A stretch of 58,260 nt of DNA, from the NCBI GenBank assembly GCA_013151025.1, contig JAADJC010000039.1, positions 1-58,260 on the forward strand, given 5' to 3'. Under the pieces are notes generated by a model, which worked only from the letters and a program-made list of their open reading frames with translations, was not told the origin of the DNA and searched no databases. Position 1 is the stretch's first letter; the number at the start of each line of letters is the position of its first letter. The stretch comes from Acidobacteriota bacterium. GTDB taxonomy: Bacteria > Acidobacteriota > Holophagae > Thermotomaculales > Thermotomaculaceae. Made by a program: the position numbers and the translations under genes. Shown in pieces: positions 50,052 through 58,260 of the stretch.

Positions 50052-50081
50052 AAAAAAAAGCGGGGATTTTGGCCCCGCTTT
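50052..50081 (-). terminator. terminator of the glutamate dehydrogenase gene
   Basis: Minus strand AAGCGGGG (50080-50073), 7-base loop, CCCCGCTT (50065-50058), then a run of T residues. Confidence 0.85.
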
Positions 50082-50110
50082 CCCATTATGATGGATAAGC
50101 CTGGAATCGA

Positions 50111-51366
50111 TTATACCCAGCCCCTGAGCTTCATGGCTTCAGCTACACGTCCCACCGCCACCACGTAGGCGCCGGTACGGTTGTTTACATTATACTTTTC
50201 TGCCGTTTCCAGAACAGCCCAGAATGCCTTTTTCATGATATGGCCCAGGCGCTCGTCCACTTCTTCTGCCGGCCAGTAGAAGTTCATGTTTCCCTGGACC
50301 TGCTCAAAGTAGGAAACCGTCACGCCGCCTGCGTTGCACAGGAAGTCTGGAATGACAAAAATACCCTTCTCGGTGAGGACTTTGTCCGCTGCCGGGGTTG
50401 TGGGGCCATTTGCACATTCTGCGACCATTCTGGCTTTGATGTTGTGGACGTTCTTTTCCGTGATCTGACCTTCCAGTGCGGCTGGAATCAGGATATCTAC
50501 ATCCAGTTCCAGGACTTTTTCTGCCGGGGTCAATTCTTCACAGTCAGATACAGTGTCGAAACCGGCCAGTGTTCCGTTTTCGGCAACGTATTCAATGGCT
50601 TTTGCCACGTCAATGCCGCTTTCACTATGGAAAGCTCCGCCTACGTCGGAAATCCCGACAATCTTGCAGCCGTCTTCCGCCATCAATCGTGCGGCATTGG
50701 AGCCGGCATTGCCGAATCCCTGAACCGCTACAGTTGCGTTTTCCAGTTTGAGGCCCAGATGCTTGGCAGCTTCCCGGATGGTGTAACGGGCGCCTCTTGC
50801 AGTGGCATCGCCCCGGCCTTCGGAACCGCCGATTGCGATGGGTTTGCCGGTAATGACGCCGGGTGCGTAGTAACCGCGAATTTTGGAGAATTCATCCGCC
50901 ATCCACGCCATGATCTGGGGGTTGGTGTACACATCGGGTGCCGGAACATCAATTTCCGGTCCGATATAACGGCCGATAGCCTGCATGTAGCCCCTGCTCA
51001 ACCTTTCCAGCTCCGCTTGCGTCATGTCTTTGGGGTCGCAGATCACGCCACCCTTGCCGCCGCCAAGGGGAATGTTTACGACTGCGCACTTCCATGTCAT
51101 CCAGGCAGACAGAGCGCGAACCGTATCGACTGTTTCACCCGGATGGAAGCGGATACCGCCCTTAGCCGGGCCTCTTGCGTCATTATATTACGGAACCCTT
51201 TGGAAACTTTAAGCGTTCCATTGTCCATTCGCACGGGGATTGATACATGAAATTCCCGCATCGGTTCCCTCAGGATGGCATGAATATCCTCGTCGAGGTT
51301 CATGAGTTCTGCCGCAGTACTTAACTGCGCTTGCGCCATCTTGAAGGGATTCAGGGTTTCAGACAT
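50111..51366 (-). pseudogene. gdhA: glutamate dehydrogenase, broken by a frameshift
   Basis: Two frames together encode a full-length (~420-residue) Glu/Leu/Phe/Val dehydrogenase. Residues from ATG 51366 run normally to KVSKGFR, then the frame drifts to a stop near 51097. The correct frame resumes as [18 protein letters not shown] and continues to the end with PLGGGKGGV and [13 protein letters not shown] intact. Where the family has about six bases for two residues (FR-VQ-YND), only two bases are present (51188-51189), so about four bases are missing. If real, the enzyme is lost or made only by frameshifting. A base-calling or assembly slip is the main alternative, because the rest is free of decay. 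GAGG precedes the ATG and a promoter-like TATAAT lies upstream. Confidence 0.88.
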
Positions 51367-51412
51367 TTGGGAGCCTCCTCGAAAAAAGTGGTGCTGGTTT
51401 TACAGCGCCCCA

Positions 51413-51439
51413 ATTATAGATGAAAAAAAACAAATGCAA
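51413..51439 (-). promoter_or_regulatory. promoter of the glutamate dehydrogenase gene
   Basis: Minus strand TTGCAT (51439-51434), 15 bases, perfect TATAAT (51418-51413), 47 bases before the ATG. Confidence 0.5.
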
Positions 51440-51631
51440 AGGGAAAAATTCAGGAACTTTTACCAGATAATATGGACATCCTGCAATTCATCTTCGAGCT
51501 ATCTTTGGTCGCAGCTCAATCCCAGAATCCTCGACGTAGTGACACTGCGCCTGTGGTTCTGCTCAATCGCCGCAACCAAATCAAACCCAAATCTGAGCGC
51601 AATTTTGCCCATCTTATCTTGTGACAGTCCC

Positions 51632-52213
51632 TTATGAAGCTGCAAAATTCAATTCCACCGGGTCTGTTTCCACCAGAATATCGTCTTTATATTTCAGAAA
51701 AACTTTCACAACACCTGAAAATTCGCCGACAACACGGCCGTTTGCACTGTATTCATAAGCGTGAGCAGGGGCATAGGCGCCTGCCTCACCATCATGATCC
51801 TTGTCCTGGTATTCATCTTCTTTGAAACCGTCGAGATACACGCCCTTGGGCAGAGCATTTAAATAGGCCTGGAAAGTGTCCGCTTCATCCTTTTTGAAGA
51901 AATGAGCCTTGAAATCAAATCCGGCTGATTCAATGTGTTGAACAGATTTGACCTCCATCCCCAGCTTTTCATAAGTGTGTTCAATACCCTTTCCAAGACG
52001 TTTGGAAAACTTTTCTTCAACGCAAAGATGCACGATATTTTCAAACCCCAGCCATTCCTTGAACGCGCCGCTAAGGGTTTCGGTCCGAATACCGGTCCGT
52101 TTGCTGAAGAAGTAGAGAGGTTGTACCTCACTTCCTTCAATCAGCCCCATGAGAAAGCCCTTCACAAGAATGAACGGGGCGCTGATGACCATTTCTACAA
52201 AATTTTTACTCAT
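51632..52213 (-). CDS. unrecognised protein with an acidic DxDxDG-like loop
   Basis: A 193-residue protein I do not recognise. It starts with a hydrophobic stretch (FVEMVISAPFILVKGFLMGL, ~4-23) that could lie at the membrane surface. The middle is mixed helix. A DKDHDGEAG loop (~149-157) resembles a calcium loop, followed by beta-like strands to the end (VVGEFSGVVKVFLKY). ATG at 52213 has GGAGGT 4-5 bases before it. It lies downstream of fabG on the same strand (gap 48), where acpP often stands, but it is not an acyl carrier protein. Confidence 0.65.
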   Translation of the reverse strand: MSKNFVEMVISAPFILVKGFLMGLIEGSEVQPLYFFSKRTGIRTETLSGAFKEWLGFENIVHLCVEEKFSKRLGKGIEHTYEKLGMEVKSVQHIESAGFDFKAHFFKKDEADTFQAYLNALPKGVYLDGFKEDEYQDKDHDGEAGAYAPAHAYEYSANGRVVGEFSGVVKVFLKYKDDILVETDPVELNFAAS

Positions 52214-52261
52214 TCTGACCTCCGAATATGTATTTTCTTTCATTTGAATCCAGAATTTTCA

Positions 52262-52993
52262 TCACATATACATTCCTCCGGTTACATTCATCACTTCCCC
52301 GGTCACGTAAGCGGCCAGATCCGATGCCAGGAACAGCACCGCGTTGGCCACGTCTTCGGTGGAGCCGAATCGGCCAAGGGCGATGGATGCCGCCATTTCT
52401 TTCTGTACGGTTTCGGGAAGCTCTGCCGTCATGTCTGTTTCAATGAATCCCGGCGCAACTACGTTGACGGTGATATTCCGGGAACCCACTTCACGGGCAA
52501 GGGATTTTGTGAATCCGATAATTCCGGCCTTGGAAGCGGCATAATTGCTCTGCCCGGAGTTTCCCATGAGCCCGATAACGGAGCTGATGTTGATAATCCG
52601 GCCCTTTCGCTGCTTCATCATGGGTCTCAGAACATTTTTTGAGGTAAAGAATATGGATTTCAGGTTCACGTCCAGCACTCGCTGAATGTCTTCTTCTTTC
52701 AGCCGCAAAAGCAGGTTGTCCCGGGTAATGCCCGCATTGTTTACCAGAATATCTATTTTCCCTTTTTCCTGAATAATCTTTCTGAATCCGACCTGGACCT
52801 CATCTGCTGATGATACGTCCATGGGCATCACCATTGCGCCACCCATGGCGTTTGAGGTTTCTTTCAGCAAAGCCTGGTTTCGCGCCACCAGTACCACATC
52901 GGCACCGGCACTGTGCAGTTTCTCTGCAATGGCCCGTCCGATTCCACGGGATGCCCCTGTTACAACGGCAACCTGTCCTGTCAAATCAATCAT
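52262..52993 (-). CDS. fabG: 3-oxoacyl-[acyl-carrier-protein] reductase
   Basis: A 243-residue short-chain dehydrogenase of fatty-acid elongation. It has TGASRGIG (NADPH binding, ~12-19), NNAG, the catalytic Ser in INISSVIG and YAASK, and a C-terminal VTGEVMNVTGGMYM. ATG at 52993 sits inside the end of fabD (8-base overlap), so it is translationally coupled. The fabD-fabG order supports FabG over other reductases of the family. Confidence 0.95.
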   Translation of the reverse strand: MIDLTGQVAVVTGASRGIGRAIAEKLHSAGADVVLVARNQALLKETSNAMGGAMVMPMDVSSADEVQVGFRKIIQEKGKIDILVNNAGITRDNLLLRLKEEDIQRVLDVNLKSIFFTSKNVLRPMMKQRKGRIINISSVIGLMGNSGQSNYAASKAGIIGFTKSLAREVGSRNITVNVVAPGFIETDMTAELPETVQKEMAASIALGRFGSTEDVANAVLFLASDLAAYVTGEVMNVTGGMYM

Positions 52994-53951
52994 TTTCTTT
53001 CTCCGTTTCCGAAAGGGACTGCAAAAATGAGGAAAATGTCCCGGAATCTGAAATATTTTGTACCGACACGCTTCGGTCGATCTTTCGTACCAGGCCGGAG
53101 AGCACCCGTCCGGCGCCCACTTCAACAAACCGGGTAATTCCATCGGCAATCATATTGCGAATCAGCTCTTCCCAGCGAACCGGATGGGTCATCTGTTCTT
53201 TTAATTTTTCCTTGATATCTTCCGAATCAGTCAACATGCCCGCTGTTACATTGCTGTAAAACCGCATGGACGGGTCATCAAATTCCGTTGCGTCAATCTC
53301 CGGTGAGAGGCGGTCCCGGGCCGGTTGCATCAGGGCTGAGTGGAAGGGTGCGCTTACTGGCAGCATCACCACCCGTCTGGCGCCTGCATCCTTTAATAAT
53401 GGAAGGACGGAATTCACCGCATCGGCATGGCCGGCAATGACGATTTGTCCCGGACAGTTCAGATTGGCAACCGACAACACCTGGTCATCGGTTCGGGCAT
53501 TTTCCAAAGTTTCTGTTACCGTATTGCTGTCAAGTCCCATAATCGCAGCCATGGCGCCGACACCAACGGGAACCGCATCCTGCATGTACTCACCCCTATG
53601 CCGAACCAGTTTTACCGCAGCTTCAAAGGGAATCACACCTGCCGCCACCAGCGCGCTGTACTCCCCGAGGGAGTGTCCCGCGCAGGCCTCAGGCCGGATT
53701 CCCTCATCCTGCAACAATTCCCATAAAGCCACGCTTAGTGTTAAAAGGGCGGGCTGCGTGTTTGCAGTCAATTTCAGCTCCTCTTCCGAGCCATGAAAAC
53801 AGATACGGGAAAGGGGAAAGTCCAGCGTTTTATCTGTGGTATAGAATATTTCCCGGGCCCTTTCATGCTGGTCACAGATATCCATCCCCATCCCGGTGTA
53901 TTGCGAGCCCTGCCCCGGAAATATGACCGCCGTGTGCTTCAGAACCTTCAT
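52986..53951 (-). CDS. fabD: malonyl-CoA-[acyl-carrier-protein] transacylase
   Basis: A 321-residue transferase that moves malonyl from CoA to ACP. The opening VIFPGQGSQYTGMG, the nucleophile Ser in GHSLGEYSAL and the His in APFHSALM are visible. ATG at 53951 has GGAGGAGAAG directly before it. It starts the short fab operon; fabH, fabF and acpP are not in the window. Confidence 0.96.
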   Translation of the reverse strand: MKVLKHTAVIFPGQGSQYTGMGMDICDQHERAREIFYTTDKTLDFPLSRICFHGSEEELKLTANTQPALLTLSVALWELLQDEGIRPEACAGHSLGEYSALVAAGVIPFEAAVKLVRHRGEYMQDAVPVGVGAMAAIMGLDSNTVTETLENARTDDQVLSVANLNCPGQIVIAGHADAVNSVLPLLKDAGARRVVMLPVSAPFHSALMQPARDRLSPEIDATEFDDPSMRFYSNVTAGMLTDSEDIKEKLKEQMTHPVRWEELIRNMIADGITRFVEVGAGRVLSGLVRKIDRSVSVQNISDSGTFSSFLQSLSETEKEND

Positions 53952-54011
53952 CTTCTCCTCCAGATCATTCTTCTTTGTGTTCTCCAGCGCTGAGTGTCTT
54001 GAACAGTGAGA

Positions 54012-54020
54012 ATTGTAGCA
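54012..54020 (-). promoter_or_regulatory. extended -10 promoter of fabDG
   Basis: Minus strand TGC-TACAAT (54020-54012), about 60 bases before fabD; the -35 is weak. Confidence 0.4.
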
Positions 54021-54064
54021 TGGAGGCAATTCTCCATAAAGGAAAAGATTTTTTAAGGCTTTAC

Positions 54065-54093
54065 TTGCCCATTTGCAAGCTGTGGACTATAAT
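54065..54093 (+). promoter_or_regulatory. promoter of tRNA-Arg
   Basis: TTGCCC (54065-54070), 17 bases, perfect TATAAT (54088-54093), 14 bases before the tRNA. Confidence 0.7.
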
Positions 54094-54107
54094 ATCTTTT
54101 ACTTTGT

Positions 54108-54184
<77 letters not shown>

Positions 54185-54190
54185 TTTTTT

Positions 54191-54225
54191 TTGAGACAAG
54201 TTGAGACAAGTTGAGACAAGTTGAG
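54191..54225 (+). repeat. decamer tandem repeat after tRNA-Arg
   Basis: TTGAGACAAG is repeated three times exactly with a partial fourth copy (TTGAG). It begins seven bases after the tRNA. Confidence 0.9.
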
Positions 54226-54312
54226 GAGTCTTAGCTTGGGTGAAAGATCAGAAACAGAACAGCCCTTTTTAACACCTTCATACTATCATTATTCATATAC
54301 ACAGTTTCTTTC

Positions 54313-54341
54313 TTGAAAAACCGGCCGTTTTCCCTTAGAGT
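54313..54341 (+). promoter_or_regulatory. promoter of the OPT transporter
   Basis: TTGAAA (54313-54318), 17 bases, TAGAGT (54336-54341), about 40 bases before the ATG. Confidence 0.5.
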
Positions 54342-54382
54342 GAGAAGGATTAAATTTTATCCGAGAGGGGAGAATACAGAAC

Positions 54383-56425
54383 ATGGCAGATCAACCGAAA
54401 GGGCTACCAGCCAATGCGTACAAGCCGCTGACTCAGGGAGAAAAGTATATTCCATTTATTCCGGCTGACCAGTCTGTGCCGGAAATCACGGTACGGAGCG
54501 TCGTCACCGGTGTCATTATGGCGGTGCTGTTCACTTTTGCAACCGCTTATTCCGGTCTGAAGGCCGGGCAGGTGTTTGAGGCCGCTATTCCCATTGCCAT
54601 TCTCGCGGTGGGGTTGGGCAAGGTATTTGCGAGAAAGAACACGATCCTGGAAAACGTAATTATCCAATCCATCGGTGCCGCATCCGGTGCTGTTGTGGCC
54701 GGGGCGATTTTTACGCTGCCGGCACTTTACATGTTGAATCTGGACCCGAAGTTCAGCACGATTTTTTTCGCGGCGTTACTGGGTGGTTTCCTGGGGGTTT
54801 TGTTTCTGATTCCCCTTCGTCGCTATTTTGTGGCAGATCAGCACGGTATGTTGCCTTTCCCGGAAGCGACAGCTACAACGGAAATCCTGGTGTCCGGCGA
54901 GTCTGCAGGGAATCAGGCGAAAACGTTGATTACTGGTGTGCTGGTAGGTGGGACGCTGGATTTTATGTCTGATGTCCTTCACATCTGGGGCGTTCATTTC
55001 AATTCCACCATGCTGGGAAGTGCACTTCAGAAATTTACCGTGAAAACCAAGATGATTTTCAAGATGGAAACGACTGCTTTTTTTGTAGGTCTGGGCTACA
55101 TTGTGGGGCTGAAGTATGCTGCCGTGATTGCCGGGGGTTCGTTTCTGGCCTGGTTTGTACTGGTTCCGCTGTTTGCCCATGGCCAGTTGATTGCCGGTAT
55201 GAATATGGCGGGTGTGGACCCGGGGACCATTTTTGCGAATTATGTTCGCCCGGTGGGCATCGGCGCCATTGCCGCCGCAGGTCTCATGGGGATTATCAAG
55301 AACGGGAAGATCATTGTGTCGTCGTTTTCCGTGGGGTTCAGGCAGATTTTCGGTCATCATGAGAGTGCCGGTTCGGAACGTACCGACCGGGACATTTCCA
55401 TGAAATCCGTAATCACCCTTCTGGGTGTTTCCCTTGTATTTACTTTCATCTTTTTTTACATTATCACCGGCACTTTCGGCTACGGATTTCTGACACTGGT
55501 GATTACTTTTGTCATTTCTTTTCTCTTCACAACCGTAGCGGCACGGGCCATTGCCATTGTTGGTACCAACCCGGTTTCCGGCATGACGCTGGTCACGCTG
55601 ATTATCGGTTCCGTTATCCTGGTGAAAGCCGGGCTGTCCGGTGATGCCGGTATGACCATTGCGCTGATTATGGGGTCGGTGGTCTGCACCGCGTTGTCGG
55701 TGGCAGGGGCATTTATTACCGACCTGAAGATTGGTTACTGGATTGGTTCCACCCCCATGTATCAGGAACGGTTCAAGTTTCTGGGCATTCTGGTTGCGGC
55801 CGCTTCCGTGGGGCTGGTAATGTACGTGTTGAATACCGGATTCGGGTTCACCGTTCTGGATGCAGCCGGTAACGCGATACCCAACCCGGCATTGCCGGCA
55901 CCTCAGGCCAATGTCATGAAGACGATTATCATTACCTTGATGGATCCCAAGGCAAATATTCCGTGGATCCTGTACGGAATCGGCTGTATCGTCGCTTTAC
56001 TGATGGATATGCTGGGCGTTCCGGCACTGGCATTTGCACTGGGCATGTATCTGCCTCAGGAACTGAACACGCCGCTTCTCGTGGGTGGCGGCATGGCGGC
56101 TCTTTTGAAAAAGAGTTCTGATGATGAAAAGGTGTCCAACGCGCGGTTCCAGAAAGGCACATTGATTGCGTCCGGCCTGCTGGCAGGCTCTGCCTTGTTC
56201 GGGGTACTTGGCGCTGTGCTGGCAAGTATCGGGACCGGCACTGTGGTGGCCGGGAAACCGGTTTCAGCTCTTGACTGGCTTCGTCAGGCCATGGGACTGG
56301 GTGCCGACCGTCATTACGTTATTATGCAAAGCGTCAGTGGGGCCACCATTGTCGGCCTCATTATCATGGCATTGATCTGTGTCTATCTCTACTTCAGCGC
56401 GAAAAATGCAGATCAGGAAGTATGA
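54383..56425 (+). CDS. OPT-family oligopeptide transporter
   Basis: A 680-residue integral membrane protein with about 15-16 hydrophobic segments. The opening EITVRSVVTGVIMAVLF and GLKAGQVFEAAIP, plus the HGMLPFPEATATTEIL loop, mark the bacterial OPT (COG1297) group. It probably imports di- to oligopeptides with protons. GAGAGGGGAG precedes the ATG. The next gene, an exported peptidase-like lipoprotein, overlaps its end by 4 bases (ATGA), suggesting joint peptide use. Confidence 0.94.
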   Translation: MADQPKGLPANAYKPLTQGEKYIPFIPADQSVPEITVRSVVTGVIMAVLFTFATAYSGLKAGQVFEAAIPIAILAVGLGKVFARKNTILENVIIQSIGAASGAVVAGAIFTLPALYMLNLDPKFSTIFFAALLGGFLGVLFLIPLRRYFVADQHGMLPFPEATATTEILVSGESAGNQAKTLITGVLVGGTLDFMSDVLHIWGVHFNSTMLGSALQKFTVKTKMIFKMETTAFFVGLGYIVGLKYAAVIAGGSFLAWFVLVPLFAHGQLIAGMNMAGVDPGTIFANYVRPVGIGAIAAAGLMGIIKNGKIIVSSFSVGFRQIFGHHESAGSERTDRDISMKSVITLLGVSLVFTFIFFYIITGTFGYGFLTLVITFVISFLFTTVAARAIAIVGTNPVSGMTLVTLIIGSVILVKAGLSGDAGMTIALIMGSVVCTALSVAGAFITDLKIGYWIGSTPMYQERFKFLGILVAAASVGLVMYVLNTGFGFTVLDAAGNAIPNPALPAPQANVMKTIIITLMDPKANIPWILYGIGCIVALLMDMLGVPALAFALGMYLPQELNTPLLVGGGMAALLKKSSDDEKVSNARFQKGTLIASGLLAGSALFGVLGAVLASIGTGTVVAGKPVSALDWLRQAMGLGADRHYVIMQSVSGATIVGLIIMALICVYLYFSAKNADQEV

Positions 56426-58098
56426 TGAAAAAGCTGATAATTGCTGTTCTGGCGTTTTTTCTGCTGGTATCCTGCGGGCAGGGGGAGAAAAAGGAGAAAA
56501 ACATCACTGTGACTGAAAAACAACAGATTGCCGCGCTGCAGGGTGAACTGGACAAATTTGCCCGGGTTTTGCTGGAAATTGATCCGGCGTCCCTGACGGA
56601 AAAACAGAAGATGACATTGCGGAAACTGATAGCAGCTTCAGACGTGATGAACGAGATTTATCTGCGGCAGGTTTATGGAAAGAACCTATCTATCCGTACC
56701 AGGCTTGAAACAAGCGTTGACCCTCTTGATAAGGCAAAACTGGCGCTTTTCAACCTGTACAAAGGGCCGTTTAACCGTCTGGACCATGATCGCCCGTTCA
56801 TTGGGACCATGCAAAAGCCCGCCGGTGCGAATTTTTATCCGAAAGATATGACAAAGAGGGAGTTCGAGTCCTTTGTAAAATCCCATCCAAAACAGGCAAA
56901 GGCATTTGAAAGCCCGGTGACGGTAATTCACAGAAAAGATGGAAAGTTGACCGCCATTCCCTACTCGGTTGAGTATCGGGAGTTGCTGGAAAAAGCAGCC
57001 GGATTTCTCCGGGATGCGGCAGCGTTATCTGAAAACAAGACGGTGAAACTTTACCTGCTGAAACGGGCAGATGCTTTTCTCTCCAATGACTATTTTGACA
57101 GTGACATGGCATGGATGGACATAAAGGACAATACGGTGGAGACTGTAATCGGCCCCTACGAGGTTTACGAGGACGGATTGCTTGGCTGTAAAGCCAGTTT
57201 TGAATCCTTCGTGGCGGTTCGGGACGCTGCAGAGAGCGAAAAACTGAAAATGGTGGCCCATTACCTTGTGGAAATGGAGAAAAATTTGCCCATTCCGGAT
57301 CAGTACAAAAATTTCAGTCGGGGGAGCTCATCCCCAATTGTTGTGGCCAACGAAGTGTACTGCGCGGGAGATGCCGCGTCCGGCGTGCAGACCACCGCGT
57401 TCAATTTGCCCAATGATGAAAGGGTTCGCGAAGCGAAGGGCTCCAAAAAGGTTCTGCTGAAAAACGTGGCACGGGCTAAATACGAAAAATGCTGGATACC
57501 CATCACTAACCGGGTGATGGACCCGGAAACCCTGAAATATGTTTCTTTTGATGCCTACTTCACCCACATCCTTCTCCATGAAATATCCCATGGGCTGGGG
57601 CCGGGAAATATTACAAAAGACGGTAAAAAAACTACTGTAAACCGAGAACTGAAAGAATTCTACTCCACAATAGAAGAGGCCAAGGCCGATGTCCTCGGCG
57701 TGTACAACGGCTACTTCCTTGCCGATAAAGGTGAGTTTCAGAAAGGCTTCGGGGACGAACTTGCCGCTACATTTATCAGCGGAATCTTCCGTTCCGTCCG
57801 CTTCGGAATCAACGAGGCGCACGGTGGCGGCAACGTCATTATTTTCAACTATCTGACAGATATGGGAGTAATTTCCTGCGATAGAAATACTGGCAAGTTT
57901 CGCGTGGAGCTTGGCAAGGCACGGGACGGTATCACCCGGTTGGCCACTGCGCTTCTGACCATGCAGGCCACCGGGGATTATGCCAGAACGAAACAGTTTG
58001 TGCAGACCTACCGGGTCATCCGCCCTGAAATGAAACAGGCGCTGGAATCTCTGAAAGACATTCCTGTGGATATCCGACCGATCTTCCCTGAAATCTAA
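56422..58098 (+). CDS. M49 (dipeptidyl-peptidase III)-like lipoprotein
   Basis: A 558-residue lipoprotein with lipobox LLVSCGQG. The metal site reads H386-E387-x-x-H390 in HEISHGLGP followed by E418-E419 in IEEAKADV. This is the arrangement of M49-related peptidases, but with a five-residue HExxH in place of the hexapeptide HExxGH of classical DPP III. The N-terminal half is helical. Start is the ATG overlapping the OPT stop. Peptide trimming outside the inner membrane, feeding the OPT transporter, is a sensible inference. Confidence 0.85.
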   Translation: MMKKLIIAVLAFFLLVSCGQGEKKEKNITVTEKQQIAALQGELDKFARVLLEIDPASLTEKQKMTLRKLIAASDVMNEIYLRQVYGKNLSIRTRLETSVDPLDKAKLALFNLYKGPFNRLDHDRPFIGTMQKPAGANFYPKDMTKREFESFVKSHPKQAKAFESPVTVIHRKDGKLTAIPYSVEYRELLEKAAGFLRDAAALSENKTVKLYLLKRADAFLSNDYFDSDMAWMDIKDNTVETVIGPYEVYEDGLLGCKASFESFVAVRDAAESEKLKMVAHYLVEMEKNLPIPDQYKNFSRGSSSPIVVANEVYCAGDAASGVQTTAFNLPNDERVREAKGSKKVLLKNVARAKYEKCWIPITNRVMDPETLKYVSFDAYFTHILLHEISHGLGPGNITKDGKKTTVNRELKEFYSTIEEAKADVLGVYNGYFLADKGEFQKGFGDELAATFISGIFRSVRFGINEAHGGGNVIIFNYLTDMGVISCDRNTGKFRVELGKARDGITRLATALLTMQATGDYARTKQFVQTYRVIRPEMKQALESLKDIPVDIRPIFPEI

Positions 58099-58154
58099 GG
58101 CAGAAAGAAGGCAAGATTGAGGTTGGAGATTGCGCACTGAATGATAGATTTGAA

Positions 58155-58197
58155 AACAGAAGGGTCGAGATGATTATGTGACCCTTCTGTTCTTTTT
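58155..58197 (+). terminator. terminator after the OPT-peptidase operon
   Basis: AACAGAAGGGTC (58155-58166) and GACCCTTCTGTT (58180-58191), a perfect 12-bp stem with a 13-base loop, then TCTTTTT. The remaining 63 bases to the window end show no gene. Confidence 0.85.
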
Positions 58198-58260
58198 CCT
58201 CTCAACATGTTTTTTGAATGAGAACTTCCTGTATTTAATGTGTTTATATCCCATCCTGTG

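Noticed and set aside
50240-51250. 336-codon frame on the plus strand across glutamate dehydrogenase
   Set aside because: It stays open across the frameshift by chance; no family resemblance.
51440-51631. A 37-codon minus-strand frame (MGKIALRFGFD...) between the hypothetical gene and gdhA
   Set aside because: No ribosome site, no family resemblance, and too short to support; possibly decayed sequence.

Overview
The window is 58 kb of densely packed bacterial chromosome. Lipoproteins, a TonB-type protein, a LapB-like TPR protein and many exported proteins point to a diderm (Gram-negative) cell. A selenocysteine pathway, an Mrp/MinD/NifX/DUF134 iron-sulfur cluster and soluble ferredoxin-domain ATPases suggest an anaerobe. 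I see no phage, IS element, integrase or CRISPR array. The lineage cannot be fixed from this sequence; an Acidobacteriota/Aminicenantes-like or other deep diderm group would fit, but that is only an impression.

Layout. 1-1.6 kb: two-component system (kinase cut by the window edge). 1.7-5.8 kb: NifS-SelD fusion, FMN reductase and exported phospholipase D, all on the minus strand. 6-10.2 kb: 1400-residue secreted protein with two glycosidase-like barrels. 10.2-16.2 kb: initiator tRNA, then rplU-rpmA-obgE-nadD-rsfS-rlmH-TPR-yebC-ruvC. 16.5-23.2 kb: EAL protein, CNNM/CBS membrane protein, small membrane protein, aconitase. 23.4-29.2 kb: DUF134 regulator, NifX, two Gly-rich DUF5320-like proteins, two ferredoxin-MinD ATPases, an Mrp-NifX fusion and a PLP trans-sulfuration enzyme. 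29.3-32.8 kb: exported serine hydrolase and methyltransferase. 32.9-39.8 kb: small membrane protein, S9 peptidase, MocA oxidoreductase, serine hydrolase, TonB-like protein, YihY, thioesterase. 40.0-40.24 kb (minus): a 70-residue glutaredoxin-like selenoprotein with two in-frame UGA codons, which ordinary gene calling would miss. 40.5-43.5 kb: ECF sigma/anti-sigma operon in which three exported proteins carry the same C-terminal module. 43.6-53.95 kb: GYD protein, SpoIIE-type phosphatase, NSS transporter, acyl-CoA dehydrogenase, family II pyrophosphatase, a frameshifted glutamate dehydrogenase, a hypothetical protein, fabG and fabD. 54.1-58.1 kb: tRNA-Arg(CCG), OPT transporter and an M49-like lipoprotein.

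How the parts fit. SelD (fused to the enzyme that can deliver selenium from selenocysteine) supplies selenophosphate for selenocysteine, and the hidden Uxx-star protein is a plausible user of it in the same window. The DUF134 cluster looks like one autoregulated iron-sulfur carrier operon: a near-palindrome sits exactly between its -35 and -10 boxes. The sigma operon looks like an envelope-stress module. Two otherwise unrelated exported enzymes (about 6-10 kb and 29-32 kb) share tandem beta-rich WxG modules. Many intergenic gaps carry related low-complexity words, often arranged as inverted repeats with a GC-rich cap, and these form a dispersed family not explained by the genes.
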